Shown here: one piece after another, positions 36,656-45,693 of the stretch
Numbering within the stretch: the stretch's first letter is position 1
Layout of the letters: the number at the start of each line of letters is the position of its first letter
From: Cellulomonas gilvus ATCC 13127
Lineage (GTDB): Bacteria; Actinomycetota; Actinomycetes; Actinomycetales; Cellulomonadaceae
Reading direction: 5' to 3'
Length of the DNA stretch: 64,000 nt
Assembly: GCF_000218545.1 (NCBI RefSeq)
Contig: NC_015671.1
Location: 806,001-870,000 of the forward strand
Notes under the pieces: model-generated
What the model was told of the DNA's origin: nothing
Seen by the model: the letters and a program-made list of their open reading frames with translations, nothing else
Database searches by the model: none
Made by a program: the position numbers and the translations under genes

Positions 36656-36697
36656 TTGCAGCAAGTTGCTGTCGATGTTGCGGCACTCTTGCAGCAC
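36656..36697 (+). promoter_or_regulatory. Operator-like repeats (MalR/LacI type) at the amylase promoter
   Basis: TTGCAGCA occurs at 36,656 and again at 36,689, 33 bases apart (about three helical turns). The first copy is part of a perfect inverted repeat, CAGCAAGTTGCTG, at 36,659-36,671. Position at the expected transcription start suggests repressor binding; TTGCAG-type repeats are known before Streptomyces amylase genes controlled by the maltose regulator MalR. Confidence 0.6.
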
Positions 36698-36873
36698 CGG
36701 GGGACGCGCACCCGGGCGACGGCTCCGCAGGCCGTCGCCCGGCCCACCTCCTCCTCGCCCTCCCGGGCGTGGCGCCCCCCGTGTGAGCCGGTCCGCCGGC
36801 GCACGGTCGTCGCGACGAGGCGACGGCCGGGACCGGTCCGACGACGACGTCGGGCCCGACCAGAGGAGAGCAC

Positions 36874-38703
36874 GTGCGCACCACCTCGCACCCGAACCCC
36901 ACGGCGGGAGCGCCCGACCGCGCGCGTCGCCGGCTGCGCGCACTGGCCGCGCTGGTCGTCGGCGGGCTCGCGCTCGCCGGCGTCCTGAGCGCGGTCGCGC
37001 CGTCGGCGAGCGCGGCACCCGCGGGCAGTCGCACCGTCGGCGTCAACCTCTTCCAGTGGACGTGGAACTCGATCGCGGCCGAGTGCACCGACCACCTGGG
37101 GCCCGACGGGTACGCGTGGGTCCAGACCTCCCCGCCGCAGGAGCGCCCGGTGCTCGGCGGGCAGTGGTGGACCTCCTACCAGCCCGTCAGCTACCGCATC
37201 GAGTCCAAGCTCGGCACGCGCGCGGAGTACCGCGCGATGGTCGACACGTGCCGCGCGGCAGGTGTGCAGGTCATCGCGGACGTGGTGATCAACCACATGT
37301 CGGGCCAGACCTCGGGAACGGGCTGGGCGGGCACGCCGTTCAGCGAGGAGCGCTACCCCGGCCCGGCGGGCGGGTACGGCCCGCAGGACTTCCATGCGTG
37401 CCGGACGAACATCGCGAGCTATGCCGACCGGTACCAGGTGCAGAGCTGCCGACTGGTGGGGCTGCAGGACCTCGACACGGGCAGCGACTACGTGCGCCAG
37501 GAGATCGCCGACTACCTCAACGACCTGATCTCGCTCGGGGTGCGCGGGTTCCGGGTGGACGCGGCCAAGCACATCGCCGCGGCCGACCTGGCGGCGATCC
37601 GGGCGCGGCTCACGGACCAGAGCGTGTACGTCGTGCAGGAGGTCATCGGCGCCCCGGGTGAGCCGATCCAGCCGGGGGAGTACCTGGGCGTGGGCGACTC
37701 GCACGAGTTCTCCTACGCGCGTCATCTCAAGAGCGCGTTCAGCGGCGGCGGCCTGGCGTCGCTCGGCGGCCTCGACTCCGCGTCGTGGCTGCTCCCGTCG
37801 GACAAGGCGGGCGTGTTCGTGGACAACCACGACACCGAGCGCAACGGCGAGACGCTGTCCTACAAGAACGGCAGCGCGTACCGGCTCGCGAACGTCTTCA
37901 TGCTGGCACACCCGTACGGCTGGCCGACGGTGTACTCGGGCTACGCGTTCTCGAACAACGACGCGGGCGCGCCGCAGAGTGCGAACGGCGAGGTCGACGA
38001 CGCGCGGTGCGGCCAGGGCACGTTCACGTGCGCGCACCGGTGGAACGAGACCGCGCACATGGTCGGTTTCCGCAACGCGGTCGCGGGCACCGGACTCGTG
38101 GGCTGGTGGGCCGACGGAGACCGCCTCGCGTTCGGTCGGGGCGACAAGGGCTACGTCGCGCTCAACCGGACGGGCAGCCCGCTGACCCGGACGTTCACGA
38201 CGAGCCTGCCGGCCGGGCAGTACTGCGACGTGATCAGCGGTGGTGCGGGCGCCACGTGCTCGGGCACCACCGTGACGGTGGGTGCGGGCGGCGCGGCGAC
38301 GTTCACGGTCCCGGCCGACGGCGCTGTCGCGCTCCACGTGGGGGCGCGGCCCGGCACGACGACGTCGCCCAGCCCGACGACGAGCCCCACGCCGAGTCCG
38401 ACGAGCTCGGCGGCCGCGGTCGCGTTCGGGGTCAGCGCGACGACCGTCTGGGGTCAGAACATCTTCGTCGTCGGTGACGTGCCCGCGCTCGGCGGGTGGG
38501 ACCCGGCCCGGGCCGTGCCGCTGTCGGCGGCGACCTACCCGGTCTGGCGCGCGACCGTCTCGCTCCCCGCGGGATCGGCCGTCCAGTACAAGTACGTGCG
38601 CAAGGACGCCTCGGGATCGGTCACCTGGGAGAGCGGGGTCAACCGGACGCTCACCGTCCCGTCCGGCGGGACCCTGAGCGTGGCCGACACCTGGCGGAGC
38701 TGA
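36874..38703 (+). CDS. Secreted alpha-amylase (GH13) with C-terminal CBM20 starch-binding domain
   Basis: 609 residues. Signal peptide of about 1-48 (two Arg-rich clusters, then AVAPSASAAPA), GH13 barrel, then a Ser/Thr/Pro linker (about 495-512) and a CBM20 domain (about 513-608). Catalytic residues: nucleophile Asp229 (FRVDAAKH), acid/base Glu256 (VVQEVIG) and Asp320 (VDNHDTER); DVVINH at 136-141 is conserved region I. It hydrolyses internal alpha-1,4 bonds of starch outside the cell. The GTG start follows AGAGGAGAG. It stands alone with its own promoter, operator repeats and downstream hairpin. Confidence 0.95.
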   Translation: MRTTSHPNPTAGAPDRARRRLRALAALVVGGLALAGVLSAVAPSASAAPAGSRTVGVNLFQWTWNSIAAECTDHLGPDGYAWVQTSPPQERPVLGGQWWTSYQPVSYRIESKLGTRAEYRAMVDTCRAAGVQVIADVVINHMSGQTSGTGWAGTPFSEERYPGPAGGYGPQDFHACRTNIASYADRYQVQSCRLVGLQDLDTGSDYVRQEIADYLNDLISLGVRGFRVDAAKHIAAADLAAIRARLTDQSVYVVQEVIGAPGEPIQPGEYLGVGDSHEFSYARHLKSAFSGGGLASLGGLDSASWLLPSDKAGVFVDNHDTERNGETLSYKNGSAYRLANVFMLAHPYGWPTVYSGYAFSNNDAGAPQSANGEVDDARCGQGTFTCAHRWNETAHMVGFRNAVAGTGLVGWWADGDRLAFGRGDKGYVALNRTGSPLTRTFTTSLPAGQYCDVISGGAGATCSGTTVTVGAGGAATFTVPADGAVALHVGARPGTTTSPSPTTSPTPSPTSSAAAVAFGVSATTVWGQNIFVVGDVPALGGWDPARAVPLSAATYPVWRATVSLPAGSAVQYKYVRKDASGSVTWESGVNRTLTVPSGGTLSVADTWRS

Positions 38704-38709
38704 AGCCGG

Positions 38710-38740
38710 CCGGGCCCGCACGCCTGCGCTGCGGGCCCGG
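38710..38740 (+). terminator. Hairpin terminator after the alpha-amylase gene
   Basis: CCGGGCCCGCA, a 9-base loop and TGCGGGCCCGG form a perfect 11-bp stem starting 7 bases past the stop codon. No T tract. Confidence 0.7.
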
Positions 38741-38901
38741 TCCCGGGCGGGTGGTGCGCGCGCGTGGAGGTGCGCGTGCCACCCGTCCACCCCGCGCGGT
38801 CAGCCGTGGCCCCCGCACGATCGGTGCGTGGCGCGCAGCCCGCCGGGAGATCGCGACCCCTCCCGCGCGCGGATGCGGCACCACGGCGCGCTCGTCGTGC
38901 G

Positions 38902-38907
38902 TACGCT
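38902..38907 (+). promoter_or_regulatory. Candidate leaderless -10 element of the Lrp/AsnC gene
   Basis: TACGCT ends seven bases before the ATG at 38,915, with no ribosome binding site in between, matching a leaderless transcript that begins at the start codon. It supports choosing this start over upstream in-frame ones. Confidence 0.45.
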
Positions 38908-38914
38908 CGGGCGG

Positions 38915-39346
38915 ATGGACGGGACGGACGCTCGCATCATCGACCTGCTGCGCGCGGACGGCCGCGCGCCCTACGGCCGGATCGGCGAGGAGGTCGGGCT
39001 CTCGGCGTCCGCGGTGAAGCGGCGCGTCGACCGTCTGCTCGCGCAGGGCGCCCTGCAGGGCTTCACGATCCGCGGCGGCCGGCCGGCCGCCGACACCGAG
39101 ATCCAGGCGTACGTCGAGATCTTCTGCACCGGGAACGTCGCGACCGCGTCGCTGCGGCGGATCCTGGAGGACATCCCCGAGGTGCGTCGCGCGGGGACGG
39201 TCTCGGGTGACGCGGACGCGATCGTGCACATGGTCGCGCCGACGATCGCGCGGCTCGAGGCCGCGATCGAGCGCATCCGCGAGGCCCCCCACATCGACCA
39301 CACCGTGAGCGCGATCGTCCTGACGGACATGTTCGACCGCTCGTGA
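38915..39346 (+). CDS. Lrp/AsnC-family transcriptional regulator
   Basis: 143 residues, the normal size for the family from this start. An N-terminal helix-turn-helix (residues 4-55; DARIIDLLRADGRAPYGRIG and LSASAVKRRVDRL) is followed by a RAM-type ligand and oligomerisation domain with VSGDADAIVHMVAP. Such proteins sense amino acids and form octamers. In-frame starts further upstream (38,828, 38,873) would add an unconserved Arg-rich tail. Next gene on the same strand is the secreted carboxypeptidase, a possible target, but nothing in the sequence proves the link. Confidence 0.9.
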   Translation: MDGTDARIIDLLRADGRAPYGRIGEEVGLSASAVKRRVDRLLAQGALQGFTIRGGRPAADTEIQAYVEIFCTGNVATASLRRILEDIPEVRRAGTVSGDADAIVHMVAPTIARLEAAIERIREAPHIDHTVSAIVLTDMFDRS

Positions 39347-39363
39347 GCCGTCACGCGGCGGAA

Positions 39364-39384
39364 ACCCGGGTGTGACGCCCGGGT
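39364..39384 (+). terminator. Short hairpin after the Lrp/AsnC gene
   Basis: ACCCGGG, a 7-base loop and CCCGGGT, 17 bases past the stop codon. Weak but perfectly paired. Confidence 0.4.
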
Positions 39385-39440
39385 CATGCCGCGCGCCTAG
39401 CCTGCCGCCGCGCACGATTCGTGTGCACGGGTCGGCCATG

Positions 39441-39457
39441 CTGCACATTCCGTGCAG
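39441..39457 (+). promoter_or_regulatory. Inverted repeat upstream of the M14 peptidase gene
   Basis: CTGCAC and GTGCAG flank five bases, about 50 bases before the peptidase start. A TAGCCT -10-like element lies upstream at 39,398-39,403. The repeat could be an operator for the neighbouring Lrp/AsnC regulator or another protein; speculative. Confidence 0.3.
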
Positions 39458-39504
39458 ATGGGGGAGGTCGGCGCAACAGTTCACGACCGACTGAACGGGC
39501 GCAC

Positions 39505-42500
39505 GTGTCAGCTCGAGCGCGTCACGCCGCCACCACGGGTGCGGCCCTGGTCCTGACGATGCTGGTGGTCCCACCGTCGCAGGCAGCACCACCGCAGGCC
39601 GTGCCCCTGAGCACCTCGGTGGCGGGATCGGCGATCGACTTCCCGGCCAGCTATCCCTTCCAGCCCGTCCTGGAGACGGTGCCCGACAACCCCGCCGACG
39701 CGTCGATCGCGCGCGGCGCCCTCCCGTACGACGAGATCGCCCCCACGCTCAACGGCTTCATGGCCGAGACGGACGTCGTCTCGGCGCAGGTCGTGGGCGA
39801 GTCCGCGAACGGGTGGGACATCCACCTCGTCACCGTCACGGCCCCCGAGACCGCGCAGGAGACCGCGCAGCAGGCGCGGTGGCGCGACGAGGTCAAGCAC
39901 GACGCCGCGGCGGCCGCCGACGACGAGGAGCTGCAGGCCGGCTACAAGCGCCCCATCTGGTTCAACGGCAACATCCACGGCAACGAGTGGGAGGGCACGG
40001 ACGCGAGCCTGAACTACATCGAGTGGCTCGTGGAGAACGAGAACACCCCGTACGTGCAGGACCTGCTGGAGCACTACCGCCTCTACTTCACGGTGTCGAA
40101 CAACCCGGACGGGCGCATCGTCGGCACGCGCGCGAACGGCCAGAACCTCGACCTCAACCGCGACTTCGTCACCAACCAGGCGGCCGAGACGCGGATCGTG
40201 CGCGACCTGACGGCGTTCATCCAGCCGATCTTCTTCATCGACCTGCACGGGTACACCGGCGTGCTGCAGATCGAGCCGTGCGGCCCGCCGCACGGTGAGA
40301 ACTACGACTACGACCTGTTCATCGGGCACGCCTACGCGGCGGCGCTGCAGATCGAGCAGGACGTCGTGGCCGCCGAGATCCCGGGCAACACCTACCGGGA
40401 CTCGGTGACGGGCGCGACGAGCACGACGAAGACGGACACGAGCGGCATCATCATCCCGTTCCGGGACACCCCGGACGGCTGGGACGACTGGCCGCCCGTG
40501 TTCACCGCGCAGTACGTGGCCTACCAGGGGGCGATCTCCTACACGGCCGAGCTGCCGCTGGGCCGCGTGTCGAACCCCGAGACCAACAAGGCCAACTCGG
40601 CGGTCGACACCGCGGTGGGCTTCCAGGTGATCGACTCGACGATGGACTACGTGGTCGAGAACGGTGACGCGATCCTCGCCAACCAGATCGAGATCTTCCG
40701 CCGCGGGGCCGCGGGTGAGCCGCTGCGCACGCTCGAGGTGGGCCTCGACGCGGCCACGATCGACGGACCGACGCAGTGGGTCGAGCTCTGGGACCAGGGC
40801 GACGCCAACGGTCACGACCTCCTCACGGGTGCGCGGTTCCCGCGCGGCTACGTGATCCCGGTCGGCGACGGCCAGCGGTCGGACTCCGACGCGGCGCACC
40901 TGGTCGACTTCCTGGTGACGCACGGCATCGAGGTCTCGCGGGCGACCGCCGCGTTCACGTCCGACGGGGTCACCCACCCCGCGGGCTCGTACGTCGTGGA
41001 CATGCACCAGCCGCTGCGCGGGCTCGCGAACGCCCTGCTCGCCGCCGGCTCCGACATCTCGTCCTGGGTGCCGTCGATGTACGACATCTCGGCGTGGAGC
41101 CACGGCTACCTGTGGGGCGCCACGGTGACGCCGGTCGGCTCGACCACCGACGCCGAGCTCCCGGTCCCGACCGTCGCGGTGAGCGGTGCGACGCCCACGG
41201 GCGGGCTGCCCGGCGCGGGCGGCTACCTCACGTTCGAGCTGGACGGCGTGGACGACTTCGCGGGCCTGAACGCGCTGCTCGTCGACGACGTGCCGGCGAG
41301 CCTCGTCGGCACCGGCACCGTGGTGCTCGGCAACGACACGGCCACGTACGCGGCCGCGCAGGAGGTGGCCGACGAGTACGGCGTCGCGTTCCGCACGACG
41401 AGCGGGACCGAGCTCACGGGGGCTGACGTCAAGCCGCTCGACGAGCTGCAGGTCGCGTACACCGGCACGCAGGACGACCGGCTCACGCTGTCGGCGCTGG
41501 GCTTCGCGCCCGAGCAGCTGACGCTGGTCAGCGGGGCCACGCTGCAGTCCGCCGCGGTCACGCTGGACGACGCGGACGTGCTGTGGATCGGCTCCGCGCT
41601 CACGGTCAGCCCGACGACCCAGCCGGTCGCGTACGCCGAGGTCAGCGACTTCGTCGCGGCGGGCAAGGGCGTCGCGGGCCGGGGTGCGGCGGCCAGCACG
41701 TTCGCGACGACGTGGTACGACGCGCAGGCCACGGCCGTGACGGGCAACGGCTCGGGCAACGGCGTCGTGCGGCTCGACACGGTCGCGGACGGCGTGCTCG
41801 GCGCTCTCGGCACCGAGTACGGCTTCGTGTACCCGGCGGTCTCGTTCGCGCTCGCGGAGTCCGGGCACGGCCGCGTCGAGCAGACCTACGGGACGGACCC
41901 GCTCGTGTCCGGCCACTGGCGCGAGACCACGGCGACCAACGGGCCGTCGTACGCCGCGGGCCGGGCCTCGGTGTACTCCGCCGAGCTCGACTCCGGCGCG
42001 CGCGCGGTGGTGTTCGGCACCGCCGTCGCGTTCCGCGGGCACCCGCGCGGTCACTTCTCCGAGGTGGCCACCGCGCTGTACTGGACGGCCCCGGCGGCGA
42101 CGCAGGACGTCCTGACGGCACCCGTCGCGACGACGACGACGCTCGCGCTCACCGCGGGCTCGGCGGTCCACGGCGGGACGCCCGCGGGTGCGGTGGTCAA
42201 GGTGACCGCGGCGTCCGGCACCGCGTCGCGGCGCGGGACGGTCGAGATCCGGGAGGACGGCCGGCTCGTCGCGACCGGCGCGGTCAACGCGTACGGCAAC
42301 GCGAAGGTCGCGCTGCCCGCCGACCTCGCGGTCGGTGAGCACGCGCTCGTGGCCACGTACCTGCCGGCTCCTGGTGCGGCGCTCGTGCCGTCGAGCTCGG
42401 GTGCCGTGACGTACACCGTGACCGCGGCGCCGGCCACGGTCACCGCGACGGTGACGGGGAGCACGTACGGCACGCCCGCGAAGGTCGCCGTGCGCGTGAC

Positions 42501-43011
42501 CAGCCCGGCCGGCACGCCCACCGGCACCGTGCGCGTCACGGTCGGCTCGTCCGCACCGATCACCGCGACGCTCGTCGGTGGTGCGGTCACGGTCGCGCTG
42601 CCCGCGACGCTCGCCGTCCGGACGCACGCGGTCACGGTCGCCTACGCGGGTGACGCGGTCACGGCGCCCGCACAGGCCTCGACGTCCGTGACGGTCGTGC
42701 GTGCCGCGACGACGACGGGCCTGGCGCTCTCGCGGGCCAAGGTCGCCCGGGGAGGTGCCGTCACCGCGACCGCGGTGGTCCGGGTGCCGTCGGCGAGCGG
42801 CGTCGCACCGGTCGGCGTGGTCAAGCTCCGCGTCGACGGCACGGTCGTCGCCACGCGCACGCTCACCGCGGCGGACCGGGGCAGGGTGACCTTCACGCTG
42901 CCGAAGGGCGCCACGAGCAAGCGGGGTGCGCGCGCGGTGACCGTGTCGTTCGCGGGCAGCTCCACGCTGCTGTCGTCGGTCTCGGCGGCGCGCACGCTCA
43001 CGGTCGTGTGA
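39505..43011 (+). CDS. Secreted M14-family zinc carboxypeptidase with C-terminal Ig-like repeats
   Basis: 1,168 residues. Signal peptide of about 1-29 (ending PSQAAP), catalytic M14 domain of about 75-370, a middle region of about 400-880, and three bacterial Ig-like domains of about 100 residues each at the C-terminus. Zinc ligands His158, Glu161 (NIHGNE) and His248 (IDLHGY); substrate-binding Arg219 (DLNRDF); catalytic Glu349 (YTAELPLGR). It removes C-terminal amino acids from peptides outside the cell; the substrate is unknown. The GTG chosen begins a proper signal peptide; an earlier in-frame GTG at 39,421 does not. Confidence 0.9.
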   Translation: MSARARHAATTGAALVLTMLVVPPSQAAPPQAVPLSTSVAGSAIDFPASYPFQPVLETVPDNPADASIARGALPYDEIAPTLNGFMAETDVVSAQVVGESANGWDIHLVTVTAPETAQETAQQARWRDEVKHDAAAAADDEELQAGYKRPIWFNGNIHGNEWEGTDASLNYIEWLVENENTPYVQDLLEHYRLYFTVSNNPDGRIVGTRANGQNLDLNRDFVTNQAAETRIVRDLTAFIQPIFFIDLHGYTGVLQIEPCGPPHGENYDYDLFIGHAYAAALQIEQDVVAAEIPGNTYRDSVTGATSTTKTDTSGIIIPFRDTPDGWDDWPPVFTAQYVAYQGAISYTAELPLGRVSNPETNKANSAVDTAVGFQVIDSTMDYVVENGDAILANQIEIFRRGAAGEPLRTLEVGLDAATIDGPTQWVELWDQGDANGHDLLTGARFPRGYVIPVGDGQRSDSDAAHLVDFLVTHGIEVSRATAAFTSDGVTHPAGSYVVDMHQPLRGLANALLAAGSDISSWVPSMYDISAWSHGYLWGATVTPVGSTTDAELPVPTVAVSGATPTGGLPGAGGYLTFELDGVDDFAGLNALLVDDVPASLVGTGTVVLGNDTATYAAAQEVADEYGVAFRTTSGTELTGADVKPLDELQVAYTGTQDDRLTLSALGFAPEQLTLVSGATLQSAAVTLDDADVLWIGSALTVSPTTQPVAYAEVSDFVAAGKGVAGRGAAASTFATTWYDAQATAVTGNGSGNGVVRLDTVADGVLGALGTEYGFVYPAVSFALAESGHGRVEQTYGTDPLVSGHWRETTATNGPSYAAGRASVYSAELDSGARAVVFGTAVAFRGHPRGHFSEVATALYWTAPAATQDVLTAPVATTTTLALTAGSAVHGGTPAGAVVKVTAASGTASRRGTVEIREDGRLVATGAVNAYGNAKVALPADLAVGEHALVATYLPAPGAALVPSSSGAVTYTVTAAPATVTATVTGSTYGTPAKVAVRVTSPAGTPTGTVRVTVGSSAPITATLVGGAVTVALPATLAVRTHAVTVAYAGDAVTAPAQASTSVTVVRAATTTGLALSRAKVARGGAVTATAVVRVPSASGVAPVGVVKLRVDGTVVATRTLTAADRGRVTFTLPKGATSKRGARAVTVSFAGSSTLLSSVSAARTLTVV

Positions 43012-43024
43012 CATGACGGTCGCT

Positions 43025-43052
43025 GGCCCCGTCCGCTCCTGCGGGCGGGGCC
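43025..43052 (+). terminator. Hairpin terminator after the M14 peptidase gene
   Basis: GGCCCCGTCCGC and GCGGGCGGGGCC pair over 12 bp with one G-U wobble around a four-base loop, 13 bases past the stop codon. Confidence 0.65.
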
Positions 43053-43120
43053 GGCGCCGTGCGTGGGCGGACCCGGCTCGCACGCGGTCCGCGGGTGTCC
43101 GCATGCTGGCCTCGGGGCGT

Positions 43121-43147
43121 CTCACGGACGTGAGGTGGTCCTAAACT
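43121..43147 (+). promoter_or_regulatory. Candidate promoter/operator of the ferredoxin reductase gene
   Basis: CTCACG-GA-CGTGAG is a perfect inverted repeat at 43,121-43,134, followed by TAAACT (43,142-43,147), a plausible -10 element. The repeat lies where a -35 element would be. The start codon is 115 bases downstream. Confidence 0.35.
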
Positions 43148-43262
43148 GACCGCCAGCACGCCCCACCCGTCGCGCCCGCTCCAGCGAGCACGCCCCGAGG
43201 CGGGCGCCCCCGGGCGCCACCGAGGAACGGCGGGGCCTGGTCCCGAACCGGAAGGTCCGCCC

Positions 43263-44645
43263 GTGAGCACCCCGACCCTGCGCGTCGCCGTCGTCGGCGC
43301 CGGTCCCGCCGGCATCTACGCCTCGGACATCCTGTCCAAGACCGACCTCGACGTCAGCATCGACCTGTACGAGCGCCTGCCCGCACCGTTCGGCCTGGTG
43401 CGGTACGGTGTCGCGCCCGACCACCCGCGCATCAAGCAGATCATCGTCGCGCTGCACAAGGTGCTCGAGCGCGGGGACATCCGCCTGCTCGCGAACGTGG
43501 ACTACGGCACCGACCTCAAGCTCGACGACCTGCGCCAGTTCTACGACGCCGTGATCTTCTCCACGGGGTCCATCCGCGACGCCGCGCTGCCGATCCCGGG
43601 CATCGACCTGGAGGGCTCCTACGGCGCCGCCGACTTCGTGTCCTGGTACGACGGGCACCCGGACGTGCCGCGCACGTGGCCCCTGCAGCACCAGCAGGTC
43701 GCGGTCATCGGCGCGGGCAACGTCGCGCTCGACGTCGCGCGCATCCTGGCCAAGCACGCCGACGACCTCCTGCCCACCGAGGTCCCGGGCAACGTGTACG
43801 ACATCCTCAAGGCGAACCCGATCACGGACGTGCACGTGTTCGCGCGCCGCGGCCCCGCCCAGGTGAAGTTCTCGCCGCTCGAGCTGCGCGAGCTCGGCCA
43901 CGTGCCGGACGTCGACGTGATCGTCTACCCCGAGGACTTCGAGTTCGACGAGGGCTCGATGGCCGCTATCCACTCGTCGAACCAGACCAAGCAGGTCGTC
44001 AAGACGCTCACGGACTGGACGCTGCGCGAGCCCGAGGAGCTCACCGCGTCGCGGCGCATCCACCTGCACTTCCTGCACAAGCCGGCCGAGGTGCTGGGCG
44101 AGGACGGCAAGGTCGTCGGGCTGCGCACCGAGCGCACCGCGCTCAACGGCGACGGCAACGCCACGGGCACCGGTCAGCTGCACGACTGGCCCGTGCAGGC
44201 GGTCTACCGTGCCGTCGGGTACTTCGGCTCGCCGCTGGTGGACATCCCGTTCGACGACGTCGCGGGCGTGATCCCCAACCGCGAGGGCCGCGTGGTCGAC
44301 GTCGACGGCGACCAGCTCGCGGGCGTGTACTGCACCGGCTGGATCAAGCGCGGGCCGGTGGGTCTGATCGGCCACACCAAGTCCGACGCGTCGGAGACCA
44401 TCCGCCACCTGGCCGAGGACGTCGCCGCGGGCGGTGAGGCGTTCTACACCGCGACCGACCGCGACCCCGCGGCGGTCACGGACTTCCTGTCCGCGCGCGG
44501 CGTGGACGTGATCGAGTGGAGCGGCTGGGAGCTGCTCGACGCGTACGAGCGCTCGCTGGGCGAGCCGCACGGCCGCGAGCGCATCAAGGTGGTCCCGCGC
44601 GAGCAGATGACCGACATCGCACTGGGGCGGACGCCCGCCGTCTGA
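43263..44645 (+). CDS. fprA: FprA-type ferredoxin/ferredoxin-NADP reductase (adrenodoxin reductase family)
   Basis: 460 residues, FAD and NADP dependent. The FAD-binding Rossmann motif VVGAGPAGIYASDIL is near residue 10 and the NADP-binding motif AVIGAGNVALDVARIL near residue 150; CTGWIKRGPVGLIGH near residue 360 is characteristic of the adrenodoxin-reductase family. It transfers electrons between NADPH and ferredoxin. GTG start behind CGGAAGG. Monocistronic: a strong hairpin follows. No ferredoxin gene is next to it. Confidence 0.94.
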   Translation: MSTPTLRVAVVGAGPAGIYASDILSKTDLDVSIDLYERLPAPFGLVRYGVAPDHPRIKQIIVALHKVLERGDIRLLANVDYGTDLKLDDLRQFYDAVIFSTGSIRDAALPIPGIDLEGSYGAADFVSWYDGHPDVPRTWPLQHQQVAVIGAGNVALDVARILAKHADDLLPTEVPGNVYDILKANPITDVHVFARRGPAQVKFSPLELRELGHVPDVDVIVYPEDFEFDEGSMAAIHSSNQTKQVVKTLTDWTLREPEELTASRRIHLHFLHKPAEVLGEDGKVVGLRTERTALNGDGNATGTGQLHDWPVQAVYRAVGYFGSPLVDIPFDDVAGVIPNREGRVVDVDGDQLAGVYCTGWIKRGPVGLIGHTKSDASETIRHLAEDVAAGGEAFYTATDRDPAAVTDFLSARGVDVIEWSGWELLDAYERSLGEPHGRERIKVVPREQMTDIALGRTPAV

Positions 44646-44671
44646 GCCGCCGCGCACCGCGCGCCACGGGA

Positions 44672-44707
44672 ACGTCCCCCTGCCGACACGCGTTGGCAGG
44701 GGGACGT
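44672..44707 (+). terminator. 13-bp perfect hairpin terminator after fprA
   Basis: ACGTCCCCCTGCC and its exact reverse complement enclose a 10-base loop, followed by ACCGTTTCTC, one of the few hairpins here with a T-containing tail. Confidence 0.75.
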
Positions 44708-44756
44708 ACCGTTTCTCGAGGGCGGCCGCGCCGGCCCGAGTACAGGCAGGACGAGG

Positions 44757-45635
44757 ATGACGAGCAGGCAGCACTTCAACGGGGTCAAGACGGCCGCGCT
44801 CTTCGGGGTGATGTGGGCCGTCCTGCTGGGCATCGGCTGGGCCATCGGCGGCGGCCGCTACCTGTGGCTGTTCGCGGGGCTCGGCCTGATCGGCACCGCG
44901 GTGAGCTACTGGAACTCGGACAAGATCGCCATCCGCACCATGCAGGCGGTCCCGGTCACCGAGGCCGAGCAGCCCGCGATGTACCGGATCGTGCGCGAGC
45001 TCTCGACGCGCGCGCGCCAGCCCATGCCGCGCCTGTACGTCTCACCCACCATGGCGCCCAACGCGTTCGCCACGGGCCGCAACCCGCGCAACGCGGCCGT
45101 GTGCTGCACGTCGGGCATCCTGGCGCTGCTCGACGAGCGCGAGCTGCGCGGCGTGCTCGGGCACGAGCTGCAGCACGTCTACAACCGGGACATCCTCACG
45201 TCGTCGGTCGCGGCCGCGATCGCGGGCGTCATCACGTCGGTCGCGCAGATGGCGTTCTTCTTCGGCGGCGGGGACCGCCGCGACGGCGGCAACCCGATCG
45301 CGGGGCTGCTGCTCCTGCTGCTGGCCCCGCTCGCGGCGACCATGATCCAGCTCGCGATCAGCCGCACGCGCGAGTTCGACGCGGACGAGGACGGCGCGAG
45401 CCTCACGGGCGACCCGCTCGCGCTCGCCTCGGCGCTGCGCAAGCTCGAGCAGGGCACCGCGGCGCGTCCGCTGCCCCAGGACCAGCGGCTCGAGAACGTC
45501 TCGCACCTCATGATCGCCAACCCGTTCCGGGGCGCCGGCATGGCCCGGCTGTTCGCGACGCACCCGCCGATGGCCGAGCGCATCGCGCGGCTCGAGTCGC
45601 AGGCGGGCTCGCTCGGCGGCATCACGCGCTACTGA
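44757..45635 (+). CDS. htpX: Membrane zinc metalloprotease HtpX (M48 family)
   Basis: 292 residues. Two N-terminal transmembrane helices of about 15-55, the zinc motif HELQH (in VLGHELQHVYNRDIL, about residues 136-150), two further hydrophobic segments (about 155-175 and 184-202), and the third ligand Glu in SRTREFDADEDGA. HtpX degrades damaged membrane proteins. ATG behind CAGGACGAGG. Convergent with yajQ, with a shared hairpin between them. Confidence 0.96.
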   Translation: MTSRQHFNGVKTAALFGVMWAVLLGIGWAIGGGRYLWLFAGLGLIGTAVSYWNSDKIAIRTMQAVPVTEAEQPAMYRIVRELSTRARQPMPRLYVSPTMAPNAFATGRNPRNAAVCCTSGILALLDERELRGVLGHELQHVYNRDILTSSVAAAIAGVITSVAQMAFFFGGGDRRDGGNPIAGLLLLLLAPLAATMIQLAISRTREFDADEDGASLTGDPLALASALRKLEQGTAARPLPQDQRLENVSHLMIANPFRGAGMARLFATHPPMAERIARLESQAGSLGGITRY

Positions 45636-45647
45636 CGCGACGCGCGC

Positions 45648-45678
45648 GGGGGCGCCGCCGGTCCTCGGCGACGCCCCC
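45648..45678. terminator. Bidirectional hairpin between htpX and yajQ
   Basis: GGGGGCG pairs with CGCCCCC and GCCG with CGGC across a two-base internal mismatch, in the 58-base gap between convergent genes. Confidence 0.55.
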
Positions 45679-45693
45679 CACGTGCGTGCCGGG

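Noticed and set aside
39508-43125. A 1,205-codon open frame antisense to the M14 peptidase
   Set aside because: It is the complementary frame of a long high-GC gene: composition is almost only Arg, Asp, Val, Ala and His, with no domain, while the plus strand encodes a clear signal peptide and zinc motifs.
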